From positions 186,001-250,000 of the forward strand of contig NZ_VWWL01000003.1 of assembly GCF_011752995.1 (NCBI RefSeq): a stretch of 64,000 nt of DNA, written 5' to 3'. The position numbers were made by a program, and so were the translations under genes. This document shows, piece by piece, positions 31,887-41,310 of this stretch. The notes beneath the pieces were generated by a model that had not been told where the DNA came from, did no database searches, and worked only from the letters and a program-made list of their open reading frames with translations. This DNA is from Burkholderia sp. Ax-1724 (GTDB lineage: Bacteria > Pseudomonadota > Gammaproteobacteria > Burkholderiales > Burkholderiaceae). Within the stretch, counting starts at the first letter, position 1. Every line of letters starts with the position of its first letter.

Positions 31887-33497
31887 TCAAAGCCGTATCG
31901 GCTGCTCGGGCAGCACCACGAAAAACGTCGAGCCCGCGCCTTCGGCCGACTCGACCCATACGCTCCCGCCATGCCGCTCGACCGTGCGCCGCACCACCGC
32001 GAGGCCGATGCCCTCGCCGCTCGCCACGTCGCCATGCAGACGCTGGAACGCGCGAAACACCTTCGACAGATACGCGGCCGGAATGCCGAGCCCGTTATCG
32101 CGGACGTAATACGTGCGCATGCGCACCGCGCGCGGCTCGCTGGCGTCGACGGGTTCGAGTTCGAGCGCGCCGATCTCGATGCGCCCGCGCCGCGCCGGGT
32201 CCAGAAAATTCAGCGCATTGCCGATGAGATTGCCGAAGATCTGCTCGACCGCCGCCGGATCGCCCCACGCGGGCGGCAGATCGCGCACCGTGACGACCGC
32301 CTCGCGCTGACTGATCGTCCCCTGCAGCGCCTCGACGACCCGGTCCACCGCACGCCCGACGCTCACGCGCTGCCACTGGTATTCGAGCCGGCCCGCGCGC
32401 GAAATGCGCAGCAGCGCGTCGATGATCGACGCCGCGCGCGCCACCGCGGTGCGCAGATAGTACAGCGACTCGCGCACGTCGCCATCGAGAATGTGCTTCA
32501 TGCGGTGCTCTTCGCCCGCCGGCAGTCCGGCGCTCGCGACGATGCCGTCCAGCTCGTCGCACGAGACGTGCAGCTCCTTCGAAAAGCCTTGCAGGTTCAC
32601 GAGCGGCGAGCGCAGATCGTGCGACACGCTGTAGATGAACATTTCGTTGTCTTGCGTTTCCTGGCGCAACTCGTCATTGACCGCCGCCAGTTCGTGCGCG
32701 CGCGCTTCGAGTTGCGCCTTCAGCGCAGCCTGCTCGGCCTCGGCCTCGCGCAGACGCGCCTCGGTCTGATGCAGCACGACGTCGAGCGCGGCGATTTCGT
32801 CGCTGCCCGAGAGCGGCGCCGCGAGCGGCCGCCCACTGCCGAGACGCTCGGCATTATCGGTCAGCACTTCGAGACGCCGGCCGATGCTGCGCGCGAACAC
32901 GATCGCGGTGGCCGCCCAGATCAGCATCGAGCCGAACACGGCGGCGATCAGCGCGTATTGCTGGCTCTCGCGCCGCTGCGCGAGCGCGATCGAGCGCTCG
33001 ACGTCGAGCCGCGACGCCTCGGCGCCGAACGCGGCCAGCTCGTCGCGAAACCCGGCGACCTGCTGCGGCAATGGGCCGCTTTCGAGCGCGAGGTAGGGGC
33101 TCAGACTGCGGCGCTCGTGCAGCGCCTGCGAGATCGCGACGCTCTGCTCGCGGTAGGCGTCGATCGCGCGCCGCATGTTATGCACGCGCTCGGCCTGCTG
33201 CGGCGTGTCGGCGACCAGCGTGTCGAGCTTCGCGAGCCGGTCGCTGAGGTCGACCCACACCGCGCGGCGGTCGATCAACGAAGCGTCGCCGGTCACCATG
33301 GCCGTGCGCACGCGCGCCGCCTGGCGCAGCAGCGGATCGACGATGGCCGACGACTGGTAAAGAATCTGCTTGCTGTTATCGACCCATTGCGCGGCCTGCG
33401 CGGTCTGCTCCTGCGTATCGAAGACGATGCCGAGCAGCGCGAGTTCGACCACGCTCGGCACCGCAATCAGCAGCAGACCCTTGGTGAATAGTTTCAT
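31887..33497 (-). CDS. Membrane sensor histidine kinase, CHASE3-like
   Basis: 536 residues. TM1 near 7-26, a ~150-residue helical periplasmic domain of CHASE3 type (QTAQAAQWVDNSKQILYQSS ... AMVTGDASLIDRR), TM2 (ALIAAVFGSMLIWAATAIVF), HAMP, coiled coil (EAEAEQAALKAQLEARAHEL), HisKA YSVSHDLRSPLVNLQGFS, HATPase with NLIGNALNFLDP, RDNGLGIP and GEGIGLAVV. The kinase core resembles bacteriophytochromes, which commonly partner Rcp1-type regulators, as here. First gene of the cluster. The signal is unknown. Confidence 0.9.
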   Translation of the reverse strand: MKLFTKGLLLIAVPSVVELALLGIVFDTQEQTAQAAQWVDNSKQILYQSSAIVDPLLRQAARVRTAMVTGDASLIDRRAVWVDLSDRLAKLDTLVADTPQQAERVHNMRRAIDAYREQSVAISQALHERRSLSPYLALESGPLPQQVAGFRDELAAFGAEASRLDVERSIALAQRRESQQYALIAAVFGSMLIWAATAIVFARSIGRRLEVLTDNAERLGSGRPLAAPLSGSDEIAALDVVLHQTEARLREAEAEQAALKAQLEARAHELAAVNDELRQETQDNEMFIYSVSHDLRSPLVNLQGFSKELHVSCDELDGIVASAGLPAGEEHRMKHILDGDVRESLYYLRTAVARAASIIDALLRISRAGRLEYQWQRVSVGRAVDRVVEALQGTISQREAVVTVRDLPPAWGDPAAVEQIFGNLIGNALNFLDPARRGRIEIGALELEPVDASEPRAVRMRTYYVRDNGLGIPAAYLSKVFRAFQRLHGDVASGEGIGLAVVRRTVERHGGSVWVESAEGAGSTFFVVLPEQPIRL

Positions 33498-33914
33498 GTT
33501 CCCGCAAGCGCGTTCAGACGGCCGTTTAAACCGTGGCGGCTCGCGCGCGCCCGTCGCGCCCGCGATGCTGGCGCAGCGCGACCAGACGGGCCATTATCGA
33601 CGTGAATTCGAGATATTTCAACGTAGCGTCAAGAAGCGCTCTCGCACACAAAAATGACTTTTTTATTGGCACGGGATGTTTTTTCGGCGCCTCGTGAGTC
33701 TATGATGGAGAGAACATGTGCTGGGAAGCGAAAGCGCGCAGCAAGGCGATTCGGCATGATTCGTGCGGGAAACGGTGAGGCGACGCAGGCAGTCGAATCA
33801 TCGTGAATCCGGCCTTCTCGTATGCTATAAAAGATCGACGTGCGGCGCGCGAAAGCCGGGAGTGGTCGCATGAGGACGCAGCGTTTCTTGCAATTCTTTT
33901 TCAGGCGAATTTTT
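33498..33914. other. Divergent intergenic region, no gene seen
   Basis: 417 bases between the kinase cluster (leftward) and an unknown gene (rightward). Relatively AT-rich around 33640-33680. TATAAA at 33826-33831 may be part of the rightward promoter. No convincing small gene. Confidence 0.4.
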
Positions 33915-34361
33915 ATGTCCTTCCCGAAAAAGCGTAGGCGCGCGAAGGTGGACGGCGACGAGTCGTTCCTCGCGGTCCTACGGCATTTCAAGCCGTTCGG
34001 TCAGCTCGACACCAAGATTGCGCGTGCCCGCTCGCAAGACGAGCCGGTTCTCTATGCGCATGTGCTGCCCGGGCTCGACGTGCTTCTGTGCAGCGTACGC
34101 GGCGCGCAGCCGCCCTATCCCGCGCCGGCCGAATTGCGGCGGCGCTGCATCGAATCGATCACCAACGCACTGGAACAGCCGCTCGACGGGCTCGAGAACG
34201 GCGGCTACTGGTACGAGGCGGATGGCTTCGGCTTCCTCGTGTTTGCCAGCCGCGCGCGCAGCAAGATCCTGACCGAATTCGGCGCGACGCGGGCCGGCAC
34301 CCGGCGCGGCGTGCGGCGCCTCGATGCGGCGGGAGACGCCACGCCGCGTTCGCTCAGGTAG
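33915..34361 (+). CDS. Unknown protein with basic N-terminus
   Basis: 148 residues from ATG 33915, which has AGGCGA 8 bases upstream; an ATG at 33840 without a ribosome site would extend it. Starts MSFPKKRRRAKVDGDES. The middle (FLAVLRHFKPFGQLDTKIAR, LYAHVLPGLDVLLCSVRG) looks like a compact alpha/beta domain; the end is Arg-rich. No signal or membrane segment. I do not recognise the family. A clear terminator follows at 34515. Confidence 0.55.
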   Translation: MSFPKKRRRAKVDGDESFLAVLRHFKPFGQLDTKIARARSQDEPVLYAHVLPGLDVLLCSVRGAQPPYPAPAELRRRCIESITNALEQPLDGLENGGYWYEADGFGFLVFASRARSKILTEFGATRAGTRRGVRRLDAAGDATPRSLR

Positions 34362-34514
34362 CGTGCTCGGGTAGCGTCTTTAGCGCGACACGTCAGCCAA
34401 CACTTCAGGCTGGCTGAAGATCAGGGCTGCTGACGGGCTGCGGGTGTGACGCGGCCGACTGTCGCGTGCTGGGGTTTTCCCGCGTTGCCGTTTCTCTTAT
34501 CGTTCTTTTTCGAG

Positions 34515-34550
34515 CAAGGCCGCCGTGTCGAACACCGCGGCCTTGTTTTT
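34515..34550 (+). terminator. Intrinsic terminator
   Basis: A 9-bp perfect stem CAAGGCCGC/GCGGCCTTG with a 13-base loop, followed by TTTTT, about 150 bases after the unknown gene. The remainder of 34362-34763 shows no gene. Confidence 0.85.
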
Positions 34551-34763
34551 CTCTTTCGCTGTGCTCTGTGTCCTGCGCCGCAGCCTCCGGCCGAAACCGT
34601 GACGGTGCCATCCGATAGCCGTGCGCCCCTTGTTCGCTCATCGCATCGTCGACATGATCGCGCGCGGACGGCACGCTGATCGGCCACGGAAACACGACAC
34701 CACGCCCACCGCCCACGCTCCATCTCCACCCGTGCGCGGGCCAACTGCATAGCAGCGACGCTA

Positions 34764-37307
34764 TCAGCTGCCCTTGTATTCGGCGGCGGTCACGGGCTTG
34801 CGATCCGCGCCCCGCTGCGAGCGCGGTGCGGCCGGCGCCGCCGCACCGCCCGGGGACTTGCCGGCCGGCGCGCCATCGAGCGAAAGCGGCGCCTTCGGCT
34901 GCTGGCGGACGCCCGGCGGCGGCGCGGTCGGCCGCTGCCTGACCTGCGCGAGCAGTTCGCCGCACGGCAACGGCTTGTTGTTGCTCGGCGCGAGCAGCGG
35001 AATCAGCGCCGCAAACGGGTTGATGAGCCCGAGGCCGATCGCCGCGCCGCCGCGCAACGCGAGCGCGGCCGCGTCCACACCCACGTGCGGGTCCTTGAAG
35101 GTGCCCTTCACGTACAGCGGCGAGCGCAGCGAAAAGACCCGGAAACCCTTCGTATGCGGATGCACGCCGAGGTCCAGCGTCTCGTCGCGCAAGCTCACGT
35201 GACCGTCGATGTTGATGACCGCGTCGTCGGTATCGAGCGCGAACACGCGCGGTTCGAGCACGCCATTGGTCGCGACGAAATCGGCGGCCGCGCAGTTGAT
35301 CTTCACGTCGCGATTGCCGAACAGCTTTTCATAGACGACATTCGCGACATTGAGCCCCGCCGCTTCCATCAAGAGACGGCTCACGGTGCCGTCGGTGACG
35401 AGCGCCTTCACCTCGCCGTTCGAGGTCGCTGCGAGCGCCGCCGGCGAGTTGCCGGTCGCGGACAGCGAGGCATCGCCGTTGACCTCGCCGAGCGCGTTCT
35501 GCATCGTCTTGAAGTCCGGGAACAATTGCTTGAGCTTCAGATGCCGCGCCGAGGTCGAGAAGCGGCCCTTCAGCGGCGTCGCGCTGCCGTCCAGATGAAT
35601 GTCCGAGGCGAGCGAGCCGCCCGCGACGCCGAACTTCAGCGGTTCGAGCGACAGCACGCCGTTGCTCAGCACGACGTGCGTGTAGAGGTCCGTGATCGGC
35701 AGCTTCGAACTCTTGACGATGCGCCGGCCCGTGAACTTGACGTCGGCGTCGATGGCCTTCCAGCGGTCGGTGCGGAATTCCTCGACCGGCAACACGCGGC
35801 CGCCCGGCTGCGCGGTGGCGTCGCCGCGCTTCGCCTTGCTCGCATTCGAATCGGCGCCGATCACGGGCGCGAGATCGGCGAACTGCAACAGATGCGAGAC
35901 GAGTTCGCCCTGCAGCAGCGGACGCGGTTCGCGCGCCGTATAGGTCAGCGAGCCGTTCAGATCGCTGCCGCCCACCCGGCCCGTAAAATTCTCGTACGTA
36001 AAGACGTTGCCGCCCGACCTGAAGTGGCCGATCAGATGTCCTTCGGTCGCATACGGCGGCGTGTCGGGCAAGGTCACGCCGGTCAGCGCATAGAGCCGCG
36101 CCATGCTGTTGCCTTGCAGCCAGAGGCGCAGATCGAGCGCGGCGAGATGCGCGGGATCGCCGATCGTGCCGACGAACGCGACGTGCAGATCGCCAGCCTT
36201 CACGTCGGCCTGCACCGGAAACGGCCGGTCCGCGTCCTGCAGCGCGAGCACGCCGCCGACTTTGCCGCTACCCGATACCGGCGTCTTGTTGTAGCTGCCT
36301 TTGACGGTCCACGCGATCGCGTAGAGCGGCGTCGCGCGCGGGGCGGCGGGCGCGGTGGCGGGGACGCTCGCGGCTGAGGTTGTTTCGGCTGCCGCTACAC
36401 TAGCGCCTGCACTTGTGCTTGTACCTGCACCGACACCCGCACTCGCGCCACCGCTCGCCCCGGTCGCCAAGGCACCGCTCGCGGCGGGCGCGCCAGAAGT
36501 CGCGGACGTGGCCGCCGCGCCCGCTGCCCCGTCAGCCCCCGATACCGCCGACGCATTCGCCGCAGCCGCCGAAGCCGCCGCCTCGGACGCCGCCTTCGCT
36601 TCCGACGCCGCCTGCGCCTCGGCCTGCGCAGCGAGCCTGCTCGCGCCGGCCTTGCCGATCGCCTGCGCCGACGCGCTGCGCGACGCCGCTTCCTGCTGCT
36701 TCAAGGCCTCGCCGAGCGGAATCGGCTGACCGAGCGTGTCGACGGCCATCCGCAACTCGACCTTCATCTGCTGATCGGACAGCGCGATATTGCCCTTCGC
36801 GAACGCGATGTCGTGCAGATCGAGCGTCCATTCGGACGGCCCGCTCGAGGACGGCAGCTTGAAGGTCCAGTTGTTGCGCCCGTCGAGCATGCGTTCGAGA
36901 TCGACGGACGGATTCACGAGATTGATCGCCGGGATCACGATGTCGTGCGCGAGCAGCGGCAGCACCTCGACCTCGAAGTCGATCTCGTCGAGCGTCGCGA
37001 ATTGCGGCTGTTTGGCCCAGTCGGGATTGCCGAGCGTGATGTTGGCCGCCGAGAAGCGCGGCCAGGGCACCCAGCCGCGCCAGCCCGTTTCGCCGGCCGG
37101 CTTCTGCCAGCCCACCTTCAGATCGCCGTTGATCGCGAACGGCCGGCCGATCGCCTGCGTCACCTTGTCGTTGATGTAGGGCCGGGCGCGATTCCAGTCG
37201 AAGCTCAGAATGAAGATGACGAGTGCGGCAATCAGGATGACGAGCGCCGCCAGCAGCCATGCGATGATTTTTCCGATCCGTCGTCCGATGCTGCTCGACA
37301 CTGCCAT
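34764..37307 (-). CDS. AsmA family protein
   Basis: 847 residues. One N-terminal TM helix (~13-35, IAWLLAALVILIAALVIFIL) anchors a large periplasmic part starting FDWNRARPYINDKVTQAIGR, the AsmA N-terminal motif (GRPFAINGDLKVGW). Residues ~195-325 are a low-complexity Ala/Ser/Gly linker; the C-terminal AsmA domain follows (SLEPLKFGVAGGSLASDIHL, VINIDGHVSLRDETLDLGVH). The extreme C-terminus is Pro/Ala/Arg-rich. AsmA-like proteins are thought to bridge the periplasm and help phospholipid or outer-membrane homeostasis. The linker length is unusual. Confidence 0.88.
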   Translation of the reverse strand: MAVSSSIGRRIGKIIAWLLAALVILIAALVIFILSFDWNRARPYINDKVTQAIGRPFAINGDLKVGWQKPAGETGWRGWVPWPRFSAANITLGNPDWAKQPQFATLDEIDFEVEVLPLLAHDIVIPAINLVNPSVDLERMLDGRNNWTFKLPSSSGPSEWTLDLHDIAFAKGNIALSDQQMKVELRMAVDTLGQPIPLGEALKQQEAASRSASAQAIGKAGASRLAAQAEAQAASEAKAASEAAASAAAANASAVSGADGAAGAAATSATSGAPAASGALATGASGGASAGVGAGTSTSAGASVAAAETTSAASVPATAPAAPRATPLYAIAWTVKGSYNKTPVSGSGKVGGVLALQDADRPFPVQADVKAGDLHVAFVGTIGDPAHLAALDLRLWLQGNSMARLYALTGVTLPDTPPYATEGHLIGHFRSGGNVFTYENFTGRVGGSDLNGSLTYTAREPRPLLQGELVSHLLQFADLAPVIGADSNASKAKRGDATAQPGGRVLPVEEFRTDRWKAIDADVKFTGRRIVKSSKLPITDLYTHVVLSNGVLSLEPLKFGVAGGSLASDIHLDGSATPLKGRFSTSARHLKLKQLFPDFKTMQNALGEVNGDASLSATGNSPAALAATSNGEVKALVTDGTVSRLLMEAAGLNVANVVYEKLFGNRDVKINCAAADFVATNGVLEPRVFALDTDDAVINIDGHVSLRDETLDLGVHPHTKGFRVFSLRSPLYVKGTFKDPHVGVDAAALALRGGAAIGLGLINPFAALIPLLAPSNNKPLPCGELLAQVRQRPTAPPPGVRQQPKAPLSLDGAPAGKSPGGAAAPAAPRSQRGADRKPVTAAEYKGS

Positions 37308-37623
37308 TGAGAGGCTCCGCGTGTTGTTCTATGTTGTACACCGGACAGCAGATAGCGTGCCCGGACGTGAGCGATGAGTCGCCCTGTCTGTCGCCTTGTC
37401 TATCGCGGCGCATGCGTCTGAGCCGGCACTTGTGTTCGTTCTCGTGCCTGCGTTTTCGCTTGTGTTTGCGTTTGCGTTCGACCTTGCCGTTTTATCATGG
37501 CGCACGGTTCGGCGACAGATTGCTCTGCAGATTGCCGCTCGCGCCAGCCACAACGCACCACGCACACTTCAAGCACACATCGAATAACGCATCGTGCCTC
37601 ACGCTCCCCACCCCGATCCAACC
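37308..37623. other. Divergent intergenic region, no gene seen
   Basis: 316 bases between the AsmA-family gene and fetA. Contains a purine-poor stretch with repeated GCGTTTGCGTTTGCG (around 37450-37480), presumably the promoters of both genes. Confidence 0.4.
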
Positions 37624-38325
37624 ATGACCGACGTTCCCCTCGTTCTCGCCGACGGCATCGCGCGGCGCGATGCGCAGCGCGCGCAGACGCTGTTGCAGCC
37701 GACCACCTTCGCGCTGCGCGCCGGCGAGCGCGTCGCGATCACCGGGCCGTCCGGCTCGGGCAAGAGCGTGTTCCTGCGCGCGCTCGCGCTGCTCGATCCG
37801 CTCGATGCCGGACGCATCCTGTGGCATGGCGCGCCGCTCGGGCGCGCCGCGCTTCCGCGCTACCGGCGCAACGTCGCGTATATCCGCCAGCGGCCCGCGC
37901 TCGTCGACGGCAGCGTCGAGGACAATCTGCGCTATCCGTTCGAGCTCGGCGTCTATCGCGACGTGCGCTTCGATCGCGAACGCGCCAGCCTGCTCGCCGA
38001 ACAGGCCGGCCGCAGCAGCGACTTTCTCGGCAAGCCCGCGAGCGAGCTGTCGGGCGGCGAAGCGCAGATCGCCGCGCTGATCCGCGTGCTGCAACTCGTG
38101 CCCGAAGTACTGCTGCTCGACGAGCCGACCGCTGCGCTCGATCCCGCGTCGTCGCTCGCGATCGAAGCGCTCGTGGAAGCCTGGTTCGAGGCCGCACCGG
38201 GACGTCACGCGTCGGTGTGGGTCTCGCACGATCTCGCGCAGGCCGCGCGCATGAGCGGCCGGCATCTGACGATGCGCGCCGGCGTGCTCGAAGAAGCCAC
38301 CTCGCCCGAGGAGTCGCCTCGATGA
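37624..38325 (+). CDS. fetA: ABC transporter ATP-binding protein FetA
   Basis: 233 residues from ATG 37624. Walker A GPSGSGKS, Q-loop YIRQRPALVDGSVEDN, signature SELSGGEAQIAAL, Walker B VLLLDEPTAALD and switch His in VWVSHDLAQ. With FetB it forms the exporter linked to iron homeostasis and oxidative-stress resistance in enteric bacteria. The ATG at 37594 gives a non-homologous leader. Overlaps fetB by ATGA. Confidence 0.88.
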   Translation: MTDVPLVLADGIARRDAQRAQTLLQPTTFALRAGERVAITGPSGSGKSVFLRALALLDPLDAGRILWHGAPLGRAALPRYRRNVAYIRQRPALVDGSVEDNLRYPFELGVYRDVRFDRERASLLAEQAGRSSDFLGKPASELSGGEAQIAALIRVLQLVPEVLLLDEPTAALDPASSLAIEALVEAWFEAAPGRHASVWVSHDLAQAARMSGRHLTMRAGVLEEATSPEESPR

Positions 38326-39125
38326 GCCTGCAGAATCTCGGTTTGTGGGACGTCGCGATCGCGGCGCTGCTGATCGTCGTGAACGGCGCGGTGTCGGTGG
38401 CGCTGAAGCTCGATCTCGAACGCAAGCTCGCGTGGGCCGCGGTGCGGACCGTGGTGCAACTGCTCGCGATCGGCTACGTGCTCGGCTGGGTGTTCCAGTA
38501 CGACCGCTGGTACGTCGTGCTGCCGCTCATGGTCGTGATGACGCTGATCGCCGGCTTTGCCGGCGCGCAGCGCGGCAGCCGCACCTATGCCGGGCAACGC
38601 GCGGACAGCGTGCTGTCGATCTGGGTCAGTTCGTGGCTCGTCGCGGCCGTGGGGCTCTTCGTCGTGATCCGCATTCACCCGTGGTACGAGCCGCAATACG
38701 CGATTCCGATTCTCGGCATGATCCTCGGCAATACGCTGACCGGCGTCTCGCTCGGCATCGAACGCATGACCGAGGAGCTGACCGCGCGGCGCGATCGCGT
38801 CGAGATGGCGCTCGCGCTCGGCGCGACGCGCTGGGAAGCGGCTCAGGGGCCCGCGCGCCAGGCGGTGCGCGCCGGCATGATGCCGACCCTGAACCAGATG
38901 GCGGTGGTCGGCGTCGTGAGCCTGCCCGGCATGATGACGGGCCAGGTGCTGGCCGGCCAGTCGCCGTTGCAGGCGGTGCGGTATCAGATCGTCATCATGT
39001 TTCTGATCGCCGCGTCGTCGGCGTTGGGCACGGTGGGCGCGGTGCTGCTCACGTACCGGCGGCTCTTTTCGGCGGAACACCAGTTTCTGCCGGCGCGGCT
39101 CGTGGAGCGCGCGGCGAAGCGTTAG
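38322..39125 (+). CDS. fetB: ABC transporter permease FetB
   Basis: 267 residues with about six to seven TM helices (DVAIAALLIVVNGAVSVALK, VVQLLAIGYVLGWVFQ, AIPILGMILGNTLTGVSLG, IVIMFLIAASSALGTVGAVL). UPF0014 family; ERMTEELTARRDRVEMALAL then GATRWEAAQGPARQAVRAGM is the conserved cytoplasmic region. ATG overlaps the fetA stop, so the two are coupled. Confidence 0.9.
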   Translation: MSLQNLGLWDVAIAALLIVVNGAVSVALKLDLERKLAWAAVRTVVQLLAIGYVLGWVFQYDRWYVVLPLMVVMTLIAGFAGAQRGSRTYAGQRADSVLSIWVSSWLVAAVGLFVVIRIHPWYEPQYAIPILGMILGNTLTGVSLGIERMTEELTARRDRVEMALALGATRWEAAQGPARQAVRAGMMPTLNQMAVVGVVSLPGMMTGQVLAGQSPLQAVRYQIVIMFLIAASSALGTVGAVLLTYRRLFSAEHQFLPARLVERAAKR

Positions 39126-39229
39126 GCGAGACGTTGGGCCAAGCGGTACACGAAGCGGCACGCGCGGGCCGAGGCGGACCCGCGTTTGCGGTTCACACGG
39201 TCAGCCCCCGCTCCAACCCGCGAAGCCGA

Positions 39230-39778
39230 TCAGCGCTTGGCGCTGATCGCCACTTCGGTGCCGTCGCTGAGCGTCAGCGTTTTCGTGGTGCCGTTGACCG
39301 GCATCGTGAAACGCACGATCTGGCTCATGCGGACATCGTTCGGACACTTGAGCGTCTTGCCGCCGCTCGTCACGCTCTTGACACCGCGCGGCGTCTGCGC
39401 CTGGAAGCTCAGCTGCACGTTCGCGGTGCCGTCCTTGGCGACGACCGGCGCGAAGCGGATCTGCGTCTGACGGATCATCGCGCCGTTCGCGTCGAGCGCC
39501 AGCGACGCATAGTTCGGGCACGTATCGGTCGCGGCCACGGGACCGCCCGGCGGCACGGTCTTCCAGGTGAAGTCGTCCGATTCGCCGGAGCGGATCGTGC
39601 GGGTTTCCTGGGAATTGCCGAATTGCTTCGACGTGACGCGCACGGTGTAGCGGATCGGACCGTCGAGCGCGGACTGGGACGTGACCGTGATCGGCGTGGC
39701 GGCGTGCACCGCCGGTACGAGCGCGCAGGCGAGAGAAGCGACAACGGAAACGGCGGAGAGTTTGAAGCTGAAGCCCAT
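39230..39778 (-). CDS. Secreted protein, unknown (beta-rich)
   Basis: 182 residues. Sec signal (LSAVSVVASLACALVPAVHA). The mature part is beta-rich (ITVTSQSALDGPIRYTVRVT, QTQIRFAPVVAKDGTANVQL), with Cys in DTCPNYA and LKCPNDV that could form a disulfide. GAGGTG lies 6 bases before ATG 39778. It may belong to a Burkholderiales-specific DUF, but I cannot name it securely. Confidence 0.65.
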   Translation of the reverse strand: MGFSFKLSAVSVVASLACALVPAVHAATPITVTSQSALDGPIRYTVRVTSKQFGNSQETRTIRSGESDDFTWKTVPPGGPVAATDTCPNYASLALDANGAMIRQTQIRFAPVVAKDGTANVQLSFQAQTPRGVKSVTSGGKTLKCPNDVRMSQIVRFTMPVNGTTKTLTLSDGTEVAISAKR

Positions 39779-40077
39779 ACTGTCACCTCGTTGTTGTGCC
39801 GCTGCGCGCCCGCCTTCGCGCGACTGCCCGCGCCCTGCCCGGCTGGATCGAACCGGTGCGGCCGGCCAGCCTGGCCGCGGGACACGCAACCGTTCTGGAG
39901 CATGATGCACCGCCAGTCTAACGCCAAGCGCGACGCCGCGCGTGTCGCGCAAGCTCGGGTGTTAACCCGCTTGCGGTGCGGCGGTTTCTGCGCGTGTCGG
40001 GCCGGCGCGGCGAGGCGTCATCTCGCTGTCATGGTCAACGCGTCGCCGTCCGTGCCCGGCTGAATCGAATCGCCGGA

Positions 40078-41094
40078 TCAGAACCCGCTCAACACCAGTT
40101 TGCCGATCGCGCGCCCCTGCTCGAGCTGCCGGTGCGCGCGGCGCAGATTCTCCGCGTTGATCCGGCCGAGGTTCTCGCCGAGCGTCGTACGCAGCGTGCC
40201 CGCATCGACCAGACGCGCGACCTCGGTCAGCAGCTTGTGCTGCTCGATCATGTCAGGCGTGCCGAACATCGAGCGCGTGAACATGAACTCCCAGTGAAAC
40301 GCGGCGCTCTTCGCCTTCAGCAGTTCGACCGGCAGCGGCGCAGCGTTTTCGACGATCGTGCAGATGCCGCCCTGCGGCTTGACCAGCTGCGCGGCAGCCG
40401 GGAAATTGCGGTCGGTGTCGTTGAAGATCAGCACGTAGTCGACCTGCTCGACGCCGATTGCCTTCAGTTGCGCGGGCAGATCGCCGAAATGATCGACGAC
40501 GTGATCGGCGCCCAGCTCCTTCACCCACTTCGCCGATTCGGGCCGCGACGCGGTCGCGATCACCTTGAGCTTCGCCAGCTGTCTGGCAAGCTGGATGCCG
40601 ATCGAGCCAACCCCGCCCGCGCCGCCGAAAATCAGCACCGTGCGGCCCGCGTCGGCGCCTTGCGGCGACACGCCGAGGCGGTCGAACAGCGCTTCCCAAG
40701 CGGTGATCGCGGTAAGCGGCAACGCCGCCGCGTGCGTGAAATCGAGCGAGGCCGGCTTGTGCCCGACGATGCGCTCGTCGACAAGATGAAACTCGCTGTT
40801 GGCACCCGGCCGCGTGATGCTGCCCGCGTAGAACACCGGATCGCCGACCTTGAACAGCGAGACATCGGGCCCGACCGCGACGACCGTGCCGGCGGCGTCC
40901 CAGCCGAGCACGCGCGGCGCGTTCTCGACGGTGTCCTTCGGCGCGCGCACCTTGGTGTCGACCGGGTTCACGGAAATCGCTTCGACCTTCACGAGCAGAT
41001 CGTGTCCGCTTGCTTCGGGTTGCGGGATCTCGACATCGACGAGCGCTTCGGCGTGATCGATCGGCAAATAACGGTAAAGTCCGATGGCTTTCAT
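40078..41094 (-). CDS. MDR-family NADPH oxidoreductase (quinone reductase-like)
   Basis: 338 residues. MKAIGLYRYLPIDHAEALVD, AISVNPVDTKVRA and VLGWDAAGTVVAVG mark the 'zinc-binding alcohol dehydrogenase family' that in fact lacks zinc-ligand Cys; the nucleotide loop is IFGGAGGVGSIGIQLAR. Probably reduces quinones or other electrophiles. GGAGCAG precedes ATG 41094. Divergent from a LysR regulator, which likely controls it. Confidence 0.88.
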   Translation of the reverse strand: MKAIGLYRYLPIDHAEALVDVEIPQPEASGHDLLVKVEAISVNPVDTKVRAPKDTVENAPRVLGWDAAGTVVAVGPDVSLFKVGDPVFYAGSITRPGANSEFHLVDERIVGHKPASLDFTHAAALPLTAITAWEALFDRLGVSPQGADAGRTVLIFGGAGGVGSIGIQLARQLAKLKVIATASRPESAKWVKELGADHVVDHFGDLPAQLKAIGVEQVDYVLIFNDTDRNFPAAAQLVKPQGGICTIVENAAPLPVELLKAKSAAFHWEFMFTRSMFGTPDMIEQHKLLTEVARLVDAGTLRTTLGENLGRINAENLRRAHRQLEQGRAIGKLVLSGF

Positions 41095-41255
41095 GGCTGC
41101 TCCGGGGGTTCGGTTGAAGTGAGTGAAGTGAAATGAAGTGAGGTTGGGGTTCTGATTCGGCTTCGGTGAGGACAGGAACCGGCCGCCGCTGCGTTTCGTG
41201 TTTCGCACCGCGTGCCGTCACTGCCGAATCCATGAGCGTCATCGTAGGCGGGTTC

Positions 41256-41310
41256 TTATTCTGATAAAACAGTCATAATGACTGAAACATTTTTTTGATT
41301 TTCAGAATAA
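41256..41310. promoter_or_regulatory. Nested palindromes, probable LysR-type operator
   Basis: A perfect 15-bp palindrome CAGTCATAATGACTG (41270-41284) lies inside a larger inverted repeat TTATTCTGA (41256-41264) / TCAGAATAA (41302-41310). The region is AT-rich and sits between divergent genes, the expected place for LysR-type recognition and activation sites. Confidence 0.65.
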
